DNA of 64,000 bases from Rubrivivax sp. (GTDB lineage: Bacteria; Pseudomonadota; Gammaproteobacteria; Burkholderiales; Burkholderiaceae_C). Location: NCBI GenBank assembly GCA_016719535.1, contig JADJYX010000043.1:218779-282778 (forward strand), in the 5' to 3' direction. Under the pieces are notes generated by a model. It was not told the origin of the DNA, searched no databases, and was given only the letters and a program-made list of their open reading frames with translations. Position 1 is the first letter of the stretch. Each line of letters starts with the position of its first letter. A program made the position numbers and the translations under genes. Shown here in pieces: positions 42,162 through 49,108 of this stretch.

Positions 42162-42572
42162 TCACTGGTTGTGCGACTTGATCGCGTCCAGCGTGTTCTT
42201 CACGGTGGAACTGATGAAGCGCAGCGTGCTCTCGTACTTGAGCGCGTTGTCGACGAACGAGGCCCGCTCGCGGTCCATGTCGACCGAGTTGCCGTCGAGG
42301 TTGGTCTGCGCCGGCGCGGCGTAGTTCAGCCGCGGTTCGCCACCGGCGCGGGCGCGTCCGTCGGCCGCCAGGGCGGCGTTCTCCGCCAGTCTGAAGCCGC
42401 TGCGGCCTCCGCCGCCGGCCTGCTGCAGCGCCTGCGCAAAATTGAAGTCGCGCGCCACGTAGCCGGGCGTATCGGCATTGGCGATGTTGCTGGCGATCAG
42501 GCGCTGGCGCTCCGAACGCAGCGTCAGCGCCTGCGACTGAAAATCGAGCGACGAGGTCAGGCGGTTGATCAT
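42162..42572 (-). CDS. flgB: Flagellar proximal rod protein FlgB
   Basis: First rod subunit and first gene of flgBCDEF. The 136-residue product begins MINRLTSSLDFQSQALTLRS, has ASNIANADTPGYVARDFNF and ends STLRFISSTVKNTLDAIKSH. It is divergent from flgA. The 139 bases between the two starts must hold the early flagellar promoters for both directions; I see no sigma-28 box there, as expected for FlhDC-dependent sigma-70 promoters. Confidence 0.96.
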   Translation of the reverse strand: MINRLTSSLDFQSQALTLRSERQRLIASNIANADTPGYVARDFNFAQALQQAGGGGRSGFRLAENAALAADGRARAGGEPRLNYAAPAQTNLDGNSVDMDRERASFVDNALKYESTLRFISSTVKNTLDAIKSHNQ

Positions 42573-42711
42573 GACGGGCTGCCGGGGGCTGCGACGGGCA
42601 TGCTGGGCATTCTGGAAGCGAGCCGGGCACCGCCAGGGCCCGAACAGCGGGGCGAAGCGCCTTCATTTCCGGCCCCGGCGGCCGATGTCGACACCTACAG
42701 TGCAGCCCGTG

Positions 42712-43482
42712 ATGAAGCCCGTGCCCCCCTGCCCCGTCCATGCCCGCCTGCTGGCGGCCGGCGCCCTGGCGCTGGCCGGTGCCGCGGCCGCGTCGACGCC
42801 GCTGCCGGCCGGGCCCGCCCTGGCCGAGACCAGCCTGGCCGAGCCCAGCCTGGCCGAGCGTGTGCGCGGGCTGGTGCTGCCGAACGTGACGCTGCCCGCC
42901 GAGGCACAGACCGCGGCCGCCCCGCCACGGGTGGTGGTCGAGATCGGCGAGATCGACCCGCGGCTGCGCCTGGCGCCCTGCCGCCGCGTCGAGCCGCGGC
43001 TGCCGCCGCCAGGCCGGCTGTGGGGTCGCACCCGCATCGGGCTGCGCTGCGTCGAGGGCGAGCGCCCCTGGCAGGTCTGGCTGCCGGTGGTGGTGAAGGT
43101 CTTCGCGCCGGCGCCGGTGCCGGTGCGCGCGCTGCCCGCCGGCACCGTGCTGGCCGCGGAGCACCTGCAAAGCGCCGAGATCGACTGGGCCGCGCACGCG
43201 CAGCCGCCTTATGGGCGCGCCGGCGATCTGGTCGGCCGCACGCTGGCGCGTGCGCTGCAGCCCGGCGACGCTGTCCGCGCCGCCGACCTGCGCCTGCGCC
43301 AGTGGTTTGCCGCCGGCACGACGGTGCAGGTGCTGGCGCGCGGCAACGGCTTTGCGGTCGGCGGTGAGGGCCAGGCGCTCAATGCCGGCATCGAAGGCCA
43401 GCCGGTGCGCGTGCGCACCGACGCCGGCCGCGTGCTCATCGGCCTGCCGGTGGCCGAGCGCCGGGTGGAGGTGACGCTGTGA
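42712..43482 (+). CDS. flgA: Flagella basal-body P-ring formation protein FlgA
   Basis: Periplasmic chaperone for FlgI assembly. From the ATG at 42712 it is 256 residues with a signal peptide (ARLLAAGALALAGAAAAS) and a C-terminal SAF-type domain with ALPAGTVLAAEHLQSAEIDW, GRTLARALQPGDAVRAADLR and the ending GLPVAERRVEVTL. Starts at 42685 or 42565 are possible but would spoil the signal peptide. The region LAETSLAEPSLAERV near residue 45 holds a short internal repeat. Confidence 0.93.
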   Translation: MKPVPPCPVHARLLAAGALALAGAAAASTPLPAGPALAETSLAEPSLAERVRGLVLPNVTLPAEAQTAAAPPRVVVEIGEIDPRLRLAPCRRVEPRLPPPGRLWGRTRIGLRCVEGERPWQVWLPVVVKVFAPAPVPVRALPAGTVLAAEHLQSAEIDWAAHAQPPYGRAGDLVGRTLARALQPGDAVRAADLRLRQWFAAGTTVQVLARGNGFAVGGEGQALNAGIEGQPVRVRTDAGRVLIGLPVAERRVEVTL

Positions 43483-43514
43483 GACATCCTGGGTCAACCC
43501 CCTTGGCTGGCCTC

Positions 43515-43588
43515 GCATCCGCGGGGCTGACCCACGGGCACCCCGCATCCGCGGGGCTGACCCACGGGCACCCCGCATCCGCGGGGGT
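43515..43588. repeat. 30-bp tandem direct repeat between flgA and flgM
   Basis: Two identical 30-base units, 43515-43544 and 43545-43574 (each starts GCATCCGCGGGGCTGACCCA), plus the first 12-14 bases of a third. They lie just after the flgA stop and about 25 bases upstream of the flgM promoter -35 box. Each unit contains the palindrome CCGCGG. Confidence 0.95.
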
Positions 43589-43613
43589 GGTGCAAAAATA
43601 TCCGCCCCCGACC

Positions 43614-43641
43614 CTCAAGTCCGGCACGCGCCCGACCGATA
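43614..43641 (+). promoter_or_regulatory. Predicted sigma-28 (FliA) promoter of flgM
   Basis: CTCAAGT at 43614-43620, 15 bases, CCGATA at 43636-43641. The flgM ATG is 55 bases downstream. It matches the sites before cheY and the 251-residue gene. Confidence 0.85.
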
Positions 43642-43696
43642 CCCCCATCACATCAACCGGGAAAGCCCCATCCGGCCCGTTCCCTGGGAGTCAGTC

Positions 43697-43990
43697 ATGA
43701 AGATCGGATCACTCGACAAGCAGTTGCCCATCAACCCCGTGGCCGCCGAGCGCAAGTCCGGCGGCGCGGCAGCCGGCACGCCCGCCACGGCGGACAGCAG
43801 CGCCAAGGTCGCCATCTCGCCCGAGGCCTCGGCGCTGGCAGCGGCCGCCGGCGACGGCAGCTTCGACGCCGCCAAGGTGGCGCGCGTCAGCCAGGCCATC
43901 AAGGACGGCAGCTACCAGGTCAACCCGGAGGCGATCGCCGACAAGCTGATCGCCAACGCGCAGGAACTGCTGGGCCGCACCTACCGTTGA
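43697..43990 (+). CDS. flgM: Anti-sigma-28 factor FlgM
   Basis: Binds and inhibits FliA until the hook-basal body is complete, then is exported. The 97-residue protein starts MKIGSLDKQLPINPVA, has a disordered middle and the conserved C-terminal sigma-binding region VARVSQAIKDGSYQVNPEAI then ADKLIANAQELLGR. A GGGAG site precedes the ATG. A sigma-28-type promoter upstream gives the usual feedback. It is followed by flgN. Confidence 0.96.
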   Translation: MKIGSLDKQLPINPVAAERKSGGAAAGTPATADSSAKVAISPEASALAAAAGDGSFDAAKVARVSQAIKDGSYQVNPEAIADKLIANAQELLGRTYR

Positions 43991-44007
43991 GAGGGCGGGA
44001 CCGCTCG

Positions 44008-44409
44008 ATGCTGACCTCCCCCGAAGAGATGCAGGCGCTGCAGCGCGTGGCCGACCTCGAGCCACCGCTGACGGCGCTCGAAGACTGCCTGACCGGCCTG
44101 GCCCAGGCCTTGTGCAGCAACGACCCGCTGTCCATCGAGCTGCAGGCGAGCGCGCTGCACCGCGCGCTGGCACATGCCGTGACGCGCTTTGCCCAGGCTG
44201 CCCGTGAAGGCGGCGTGCCGGGCGTGCTGCGCCATCGGCTGGCGCTGGCCAGCGGCCGTGTCGCCGCCCAGCGCGAGGCGCTGGCACGCGCCACCGCGGC
44301 GCTGGACCGCGCCATCGACGTGCTGCTGCCCGAGCATGGCAGCCCCGGTGTCTACGGCGTCGGTGGCGCGGCCGAGCGCCGTGCGCGTTCGGGGCAGTTG
44401 CAGGCCTGA
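44008..44409 (+). CDS. flgN: Flagellar chaperone FlgN
   Basis: Export chaperone for FlgK and FlgL. The 133-residue helical protein starts at the ATG at 44008 (MLTSPEEMQALQRV); an in-frame TTG at 43987 overlapping flgM is a less likely start. The long helix LTALEDCLTGLAQALCSNDPLSIELQASAL is family-like, though FlgN is poorly conserved and the call rests partly on position after flgM. An intrinsic terminator follows. Confidence 0.85.
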   Translation: MLTSPEEMQALQRVADLEPPLTALEDCLTGLAQALCSNDPLSIELQASALHRALAHAVTRFAQAAREGGVPGVLRHRLALASGRVAAQREALARATAALDRAIDVLLPEHGSPGVYGVGGAAERRARSGQLQA

Positions 44410-44438
44410 CCCCCCGCCGGCCAGCCCCCGCCGCACCG

Positions 44439-44468
44439 AAGGCCGCGCACTGCGCGGCCTTTGCCATT
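44439..44468 (+). terminator. Intrinsic terminator of flgM-flgN
   Basis: A GC stem AAGGCCGCG / CGCGGCCTT (44439-44447 with 44453-44461) followed by TTGCCATT, 30 bases after the flgN stop. The T-run is short. Confidence 0.7.
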
Positions 44469-44497
44469 GGCGTGGGCCGGATCGGGCATGAAGAAAT

Positions 44498-44522
44498 GGG
44501 CCGCGCGACGCGCGGCCCCGGG
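44498..44522 (-). terminator. Probable terminator of the chemoreceptor gene
   Basis: Minus strand hairpin GGGCCGCG / CGCGGCCC within 44498-44522 followed by ATTTCTTC, about 35 bases after the chemoreceptor stop. Confidence 0.6.
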
Positions 44523-44554
44523 GCTGGCGGCGGCGGCCGCCCTTCAGAAGCCCT

Positions 44555-45910
44555 TCAGAACCGGAAGGCCAGCCGCAGCCCACCCCAGTGCCGGCCGCCG
44601 ACCGTGATCGGCGCCGCGGCTTCCTTCAGCACCACGAACTGGCCACCGCCCATGTCGCGGCGGTAGGTCTGCAGCAGGAAGGGCTTGACGTTGCGGGCCG
44701 ACGCCAGGCCGGTACGGTCGTCGAAGATGCGCCGGTTGCGGCAGTTGGCGGTATTCCACAGCGCATCGCCGGCACGCTGCGGCTGGTTGTACCTGGCGTT
44801 GTGGCAGGGCACGTAGCCGTTGCGGTCGACGGCGATGCAGAACACCACCTTGTCCGACATCGACAGCAGCTTCTCCTGCACCTGCGGAAACAACCGGTCG
44901 GCGAGCGCGGTGAAGCGTGTCAGGTGCTGCTGCGGCGCGCTGCCTTGCACCGGCTGGTACTGCTCGTCGAAGAGCTCGCCGGCCTTCACGGCGCCGGTGC
45001 GCAGCGCATCCTCCAGCAGCGTGGCGATCTGCGCCGCCGCGCGCTGGGCGGCGGCGATATAGGGCGTGTCCTCGGTCTCGATGCCGCAGTTGGCCACCGT
45101 CTCGATCATCTGCTCGGACACCTGCAGGAAGGTCTCGGTGCGGCCGAGCGCCGACGCCAGCGCCGCCGCCGTGCGCTGCATGGCGGCCTCGATGGCGCGC
45201 ACGCTGCCGTCCACGCGCTCGCACTGCCCGCGGCCCTGGCCGCTGGCGCCGGCGATGCGGTGCATCGCCTCCTCGACCTGCTGCAGCGCCGCATGCACCT
45301 GGCCCTGCTGCTCGCGGGCATCGCGCTCGAGCGCGGTCTCGCGCGCCAGCACGCCGATGCGCTGTTCCAGCGTGGATACCGTGCCCATGATGTGCTTGGA
45401 CGAGGTTTCCACGCGCGCGGCCAGGTCCTTGACGGCATCGGCCACGACACCGAAGCCGCGCCCGGCCTCGCCGGCGCGCTTGGCCTCGACCGAGGCGTTG
45501 AAGGCCACCAGCCGCGTCTGCAGCGCGATCTGCGTGATCTGCCCGGCGGCATCGGCCACCTGGTGCAGCGAGTCGACGATCGCCAGCACCTCGCCGCCGA
45601 GCGCCTGCACGGCCTGGCGGGCCACCTGCGAAGCGCCCAGGCCCGCCGCCGATTCGGCGTCGATCGAACGCTGGCCCTGCAGCAGGTCCTGCGCCTGCGC
45701 CAGCAGGCCCTGCAGCGAGGCGGCCTGGTCCCTGGCCATGCGGGCGCTGTCGTCGAGCACGCCGCGCACTTCGGCGGCGTCGCGGCCGAGCACGCTGGCG
45801 CGTTCACTCAGGCTGGCCACCAGGGCCCGGGCATCCGGCCCGCCTGGCGGGGATGGCGCCGCATCGTGCGCCGGGGCAGGCGCCGGACGGCGCTTCAGCA
45901 ATCTCAACAT
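44555..45910 (-). CDS. Soluble methyl-accepting chemotaxis protein with C-terminal sensor domain
   Basis: A 451-residue chemoreceptor without TM helices. Residues 20-290 are coiled coil with an MCP signalling tip-like block QTRLVAFNASVEAKRAGEAG and RGFGVVADAVKDLAARVE. The C-terminal 150 residues form a separate domain with regularly conserved features: VAVDRNGYVPCHN, NRRIFDDRTGLASARN, PFLLQTYRRDMGGGQF and GGRHWGGLRLAF, a Cache-like pattern I know from other cytosolic MCPs. The order (signal part first, sensor last) is reversed from membrane receptors. It lies between flgN and fliA, has no sigma-28 box I can find, and a hairpin follows it. Confidence 0.88.
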   Translation of the reverse strand: MLRLLKRRPAPAPAHDAAPSPPGGPDARALVASLSERASVLGRDAAEVRGVLDDSARMARDQAASLQGLLAQAQDLLQGQRSIDAESAAGLGASQVARQAVQALGGEVLAIVDSLHQVADAAGQITQIALQTRLVAFNASVEAKRAGEAGRGFGVVADAVKDLAARVETSSKHIMGTVSTLEQRIGVLARETALERDAREQQGQVHAALQQVEEAMHRIAGASGQGRGQCERVDGSVRAIEAAMQRTAAALASALGRTETFLQVSEQMIETVANCGIETEDTPYIAAAQRAAAQIATLLEDALRTGAVKAGELFDEQYQPVQGSAPQQHLTRFTALADRLFPQVQEKLLSMSDKVVFCIAVDRNGYVPCHNARYNQPQRAGDALWNTANCRNRRIFDDRTGLASARNVKPFLLQTYRRDMGGGQFVVLKEAAAPITVGGRHWGGLRLAFRF

Positions 45911-45999
45911 CGTGGGGGCTCCATCAACAGAACTTCGGGTCGGTGGTACTGCCTGCCCCGGCCGCCATCACCGCGTGCGGCGTGGCCAATCCGTGTCGG

Positions 46000-46713
46000 T
46001 CACCACTCGCGCAAGCGGGTGCGCAAGCGGGCGATCGACTGGCTGTGCAACTGGCAGACGCGGCTCTCGGTCACCTTGAGCACGGCCGCGATCTCCTTCA
46101 GGTTCATGTCCTGCTCGTAGTACATGCTCATCACGAACTGCTCGCGCTCGGGCAGGTTCTTGATCGCCTCGACCAGGGCCTCGCGCATGCGCTGGTCCTG
46201 CAGCCGGCCCAGCGGGTTGGCCTCGTCGTCGGCGACATGGCGGTCGAGGTAGTCGTCGTCGCCCTCGTCGCCGCTCATGTCCTCGAGGTAGATCAGCTGC
46301 GTGCCGCGCACCTTGCCCAGCAGCTCCTGGTACTGCTTGAGCGTGAGGCCCATCTCGTCGGCGATCTCGCCCTCGTTGGGCGCGCGGCCCAGGCGCTGCT
46401 CGAGCTTGTGCACGGCGGTCTCGATGGCGCGCTGCTGGCGGCGGTCGCCGCGGCTCATCCAGTCGCTGCCGCGCAGCTCGTCGAGCATGGCGCCGCGGAT
46501 GCGCTGGGTGGCGAAGGTCTCGAACTGCACGCCCTGCGCGGCGTCGAAGCGCGTCAGCGCGTCCGACAGCCCGATCATGCCGACCTGGATCAGGTCGTCG
46601 AGTTCGACGTTCGCCGGCAGCTTGGCGATCATCTGGTGGGCCAGGCGCCGGACCAGCGGGCTGTACTGCTTGAGCAGCGATCCGTTGTCGAGTTGTCCCT
46701 TGGCGGTGTACAT
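46000..46713 (-). CDS. fliA: RNA polymerase sigma-28 factor FliA
   Basis: Flagellar sigma factor for late genes, 237 residues. Region 2 has QYSPLVRRLAHQMIAKLPAN, VELDDLIQVGMIGLSDAL and FETFATQRIRGAMLDELRGS; region 4 has LPEREQFVMSMYYEQDMNLK and VTESRVCQLHSQSIARLRTR, all standard. The start ATG at 46713 gives MYTAKGQLD. It ends the minus-strand series cheY-cheZ-flhB-flhA-flhF-flhG-like-fliA, 26 bases after the FlhG-like gene. Confidence 0.97.
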   Translation of the reverse strand: MYTAKGQLDNGSLLKQYSPLVRRLAHQMIAKLPANVELDDLIQVGMIGLSDALTRFDAAQGVQFETFATQRIRGAMLDELRGSDWMSRGDRRQQRAIETAVHKLEQRLGRAPNEGEIADEMGLTLKQYQELLGKVRGTQLIYLEDMSGDEGDDDYLDRHVADDEANPLGRLQDQRMREALVEAIKNLPEREQFVMSMYYEQDMNLKEIAAVLKVTESRVCQLHSQSIARLRTRLREW

Positions 46714-46739
46714 GTCGATGCGGCTCCCGGAGGTCGGGT

Positions 46740-47540
46740 CTAGAACGGGGTGGGCACGGCGCCCGGGCGGGCGGTGCGCAGGGGTCGGCCGTGCAGCGCA
46801 GGCGCCGGTCGGCCGGGGTCGTCGAGGGCCAGCTGCGCGGCCAGCACGCGCGCCAGCGCGGCGTCGTGCGCGGCCTGCGGGTCGGCCAGCGGGTCGACGA
46901 CGGCCCAGTCGTGCAGCACGGCGCCGAGGAAGGTGTCGGCGCAACTGGCCAGGCGCTCGGCGATGGCGCCGACGCGGCGGCCGCGCGGGTTGGCCGCCAG
47001 CACCAGGTCGAAGGTCATCAGCCCGCAGCGCTGCGCCAGCAGCTTGCAGCAGGCATAAGCCTGCTTGATCGAGTCCGGCCCGTCGGCCCCCAGCAGCAGC
47101 GGGCGCACGGCGCGCTGGCCGAGCATGCGCGCCAGGTCGGTGGGGTCGGCATGCAGCAGCACCAGGTCGCACTGCGGCGCGGCGTCGAAGGCGGCGTCGA
47201 CGAAGGCGGCCGCCGAACCGTGGGTGTCCACGTGGGCCAGCGGCACGCCGCGCGCGGCCAGGTAGCACACCTGCTCGTGCAGCTGCTCGACGCCGGCGGC
47301 GAGGTCGAACAAGGCCGTCTCGTGCGGCGCCGGCGCGGTGCCGGCGGCGTCGACCACCAGCACCTGGCGGCCTTGCGCGGCCAGTGCGGCCGACAGCGTT
47401 TCGAGGATGGCCTGGCCGGCCGGCACGAAGGGGTTGGCGGCCACCGGCAGCAGCCGGCGCCGCACCGGGGCAAACAGGCGGCGCAGGCCGCTGGCCTGGT
47501 CGGCCGGGGCGCTGGCGGTGAAGGGGCTGTCGCGGCGCAT
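46740..47540 (-). CDS. FlhG/MinD-like protein with degenerate P-loop
   Basis: A 266-residue protein in the position of flhG between flhF and fliA. It shows the SIMIBI pattern (QGRQVLVVDAAGTAP; QCDLVLLHADPTDLARM; SIKQAYACCKLLAQRCG; FDLVLAANPRGRRVGAIAERLA) typical of FlhG's MinD fold. The deviant Walker A motif KGGVGKT is missing: the same place reads LPVAANPFVPAGQAILETL. ATP hydrolysis is thus unlikely. FlhG normally limits flagellar number by acting on FlhF. ATG at 47540, 23 bases after flhF. Confidence 0.8.
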   Translation of the reverse strand: MRRDSPFTASAPADQASGLRRLFAPVRRRLLPVAANPFVPAGQAILETLSAALAAQGRQVLVVDAAGTAPAPHETALFDLAAGVEQLHEQVCYLAARGVPLAHVDTHGSAAAFVDAAFDAAPQCDLVLLHADPTDLARMLGQRAVRPLLLGADGPDSIKQAYACCKLLAQRCGLMTFDLVLAANPRGRRVGAIAERLASCADTFLGAVLHDWAVVDPLADPQAAHDAALARVLAAQLALDDPGRPAPALHGRPLRTARPGAVPTPF

Positions 47541-47563
47541 GGCGTTGGCGGGCAACCCGGGCC

Positions 47564-49108
47564 TCAGATGCCGATGGCGGCCACCGCGGCCGCGCCCACC
47601 GGTGGCTGGCCGCTGAAGACCAGGCCGACGTCGTTGTTGTCGAGCTTCCAGGCGCTGGAGCCGCCGCTGCGCAGCGCGCGCTGCACCAGCGCCTGCGCCG
47701 ACAGGCGGTGCCAGTCCTCGGGCACGCGCTGGCCGTTGGCCACCGCCAGCACCTTGACCTTGTGGCGGATCAGCGCGTCCAGCGCCGGCGCCAGCTTCAT
47801 CGCCTCGTCGATCTTCGACAGGATGACGCCGCGGCAGGTATTGGCGCGGTAGGCAGCGAGCACGTCCTCGATGGTCTCGCCCTGGCTGGCGGCATTGACC
47901 ACCAGCAGCCGGTTGACCGAGCGGTGGCTCAGCATGTCCAGCAGTTCCTTGGTGCGGGTGTCGCGCTGCGCCATGCCGGCGGTGTCGATGAGCACCATCT
48001 TCTTGCCCGACAGCAGCTCCAGCAGGTCGTCCAGCGAGGCGCGGTCGTGCGCGGTGTGCACCGGCACGCCCAGGATGCGGCCATAGGCGCGCAGCTGCTC
48101 GTGCGCGCCGACGCGGTAGGCATCGAGCGTGATCAGGCCCAGGTGGCCGGCGCCGTGGCGCGCGGCAAAGGCGGCGGCCAGCTTGGCGGTGCTGGTGGTC
48201 TTGCCGACGCCGGTGGGGCCGATGAGGGCGAAGACGCCACCCGTGTCTTCCAGCGGGCTTTCGGCTTCGCCGGTGAGCAGGTTGCGCTGCAGCACGCCGG
48301 TGGCCCATTCGGTCTCGTCGCCATCGGCGGGCAGGCCTTCGACGAGCTTGCGCACCAGCGCCGGCGAGAAGCCGCATTCCAGCAGCCGGTGCGACAGCAG
48401 CGCCTGGCGCGGCTGGCGCTGCAGCTTTTCCATGAAGGCCAGTTCACCGAAGCGCTGCTCGATCAGGCCGCGCACGGAGCGCAGCTCGCGCAGCATCTCC
48501 TGCTGCTCGCGCTGCAGCTCGACCGGTGCGTGCTGCGCTGCAGGCGCGCCGCGCAGCGGTGCCGGCGCGCTGGCCAGTGCCTCGTCGTGCAGGTCGCGCA
48601 GGTAGCGGGTCTCGGGGTCGGTCACGGCGGCCGGCACCGGCGCGCGTGGCGCCGGCCGGGCTGCGCCCTCGCGCTGCGTCACCTTCGGCGTTGCGGGCGG
48701 GATCATCGCCGCCGCTGCCGCCGGCAGCACGCGGTCGGTCGGCGCGGCAGCGGCTTCGCCATCGCCCTGCCCGGCCAGCTCGCTGCGGCGTCGCTTGAGC
48801 ATGCGTTCGCGCACATAGTCCTGGAAGGACAGCGTGCTCATCGCCAGGCGTTCGACGTCCTGCTCGACCGGGCCGTCGGTGCGGGCGATGGCGCCGTCGT
48901 GCAGCACGCCACGCTGCGTGCTGTCGGCACCGGCGGCCGAGGCGCTGAATTTCTCCAGGTGCTGCAGGCTCTCGGGGGCCATGGCCAGCACCTCCACGCC
49001 TTCGGGGCAGTTGCGCGTGGACATCACGACGGCGTCCCGGCCGAAGGTCTGGCGCACCAGGGCCAGGGCCTCGCGCGAGGTGCGACCGGTGAAGCGCTTC
49101 ATGTTCAT
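47564..49108 (-). CDS. flhF: Flagellar biosynthesis SRP-type GTPase FlhF
   Basis: Signal-recognition-particle-type GTPase that places flagella at the pole. The 514-residue protein has an N-terminal basic domain (MKRFTGRTSREALALVRQTF), a variable linker, an N-domain (HRLLECGFSPALVRKLVEGL) and the G domain with GPTGVGKTTSTAKLAAAF (G1, about 290-305), TLDAYRVGAHEQL, DTAGMAQRD (G3) and SKIDEAMKLAPALD. All GTPase motifs are intact. The ATG overlaps the flhA stop (ATGA at 49108). Confidence 0.97.
   Translation of the reverse strand: MNMKRFTGRTSREALALVRQTFGRDAVVMSTRNCPEGVEVLAMAPESLQHLEKFSASAAGADSTQRGVLHDGAIARTDGPVEQDVERLAMSTLSFQDYVRERMLKRRRSELAGQGDGEAAAAPTDRVLPAAAAAMIPPATPKVTQREGAARPAPRAPVPAAVTDPETRYLRDLHDEALASAPAPLRGAPAAQHAPVELQREQQEMLRELRSVRGLIEQRFGELAFMEKLQRQPRQALLSHRLLECGFSPALVRKLVEGLPADGDETEWATGVLQRNLLTGEAESPLEDTGGVFALIGPTGVGKTTSTAKLAAAFAARHGAGHLGLITLDAYRVGAHEQLRAYGRILGVPVHTAHDRASLDDLLELLSGKKMVLIDTAGMAQRDTRTKELLDMLSHRSVNRLLVVNAASQGETIEDVLAAYRANTCRGVILSKIDEAMKLAPALDALIRHKVKVLAVANGQRVPEDWHRLSAQALVQRALRSGGSSAWKLDNNDVGLVFSGQPPVGAAAVAAIGI

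Noticed and set aside
43515..43588. Possible CRISPR array from the 30-bp repeats
   Set aside because: The copies are directly adjacent with no spacers and no cas genes are present.
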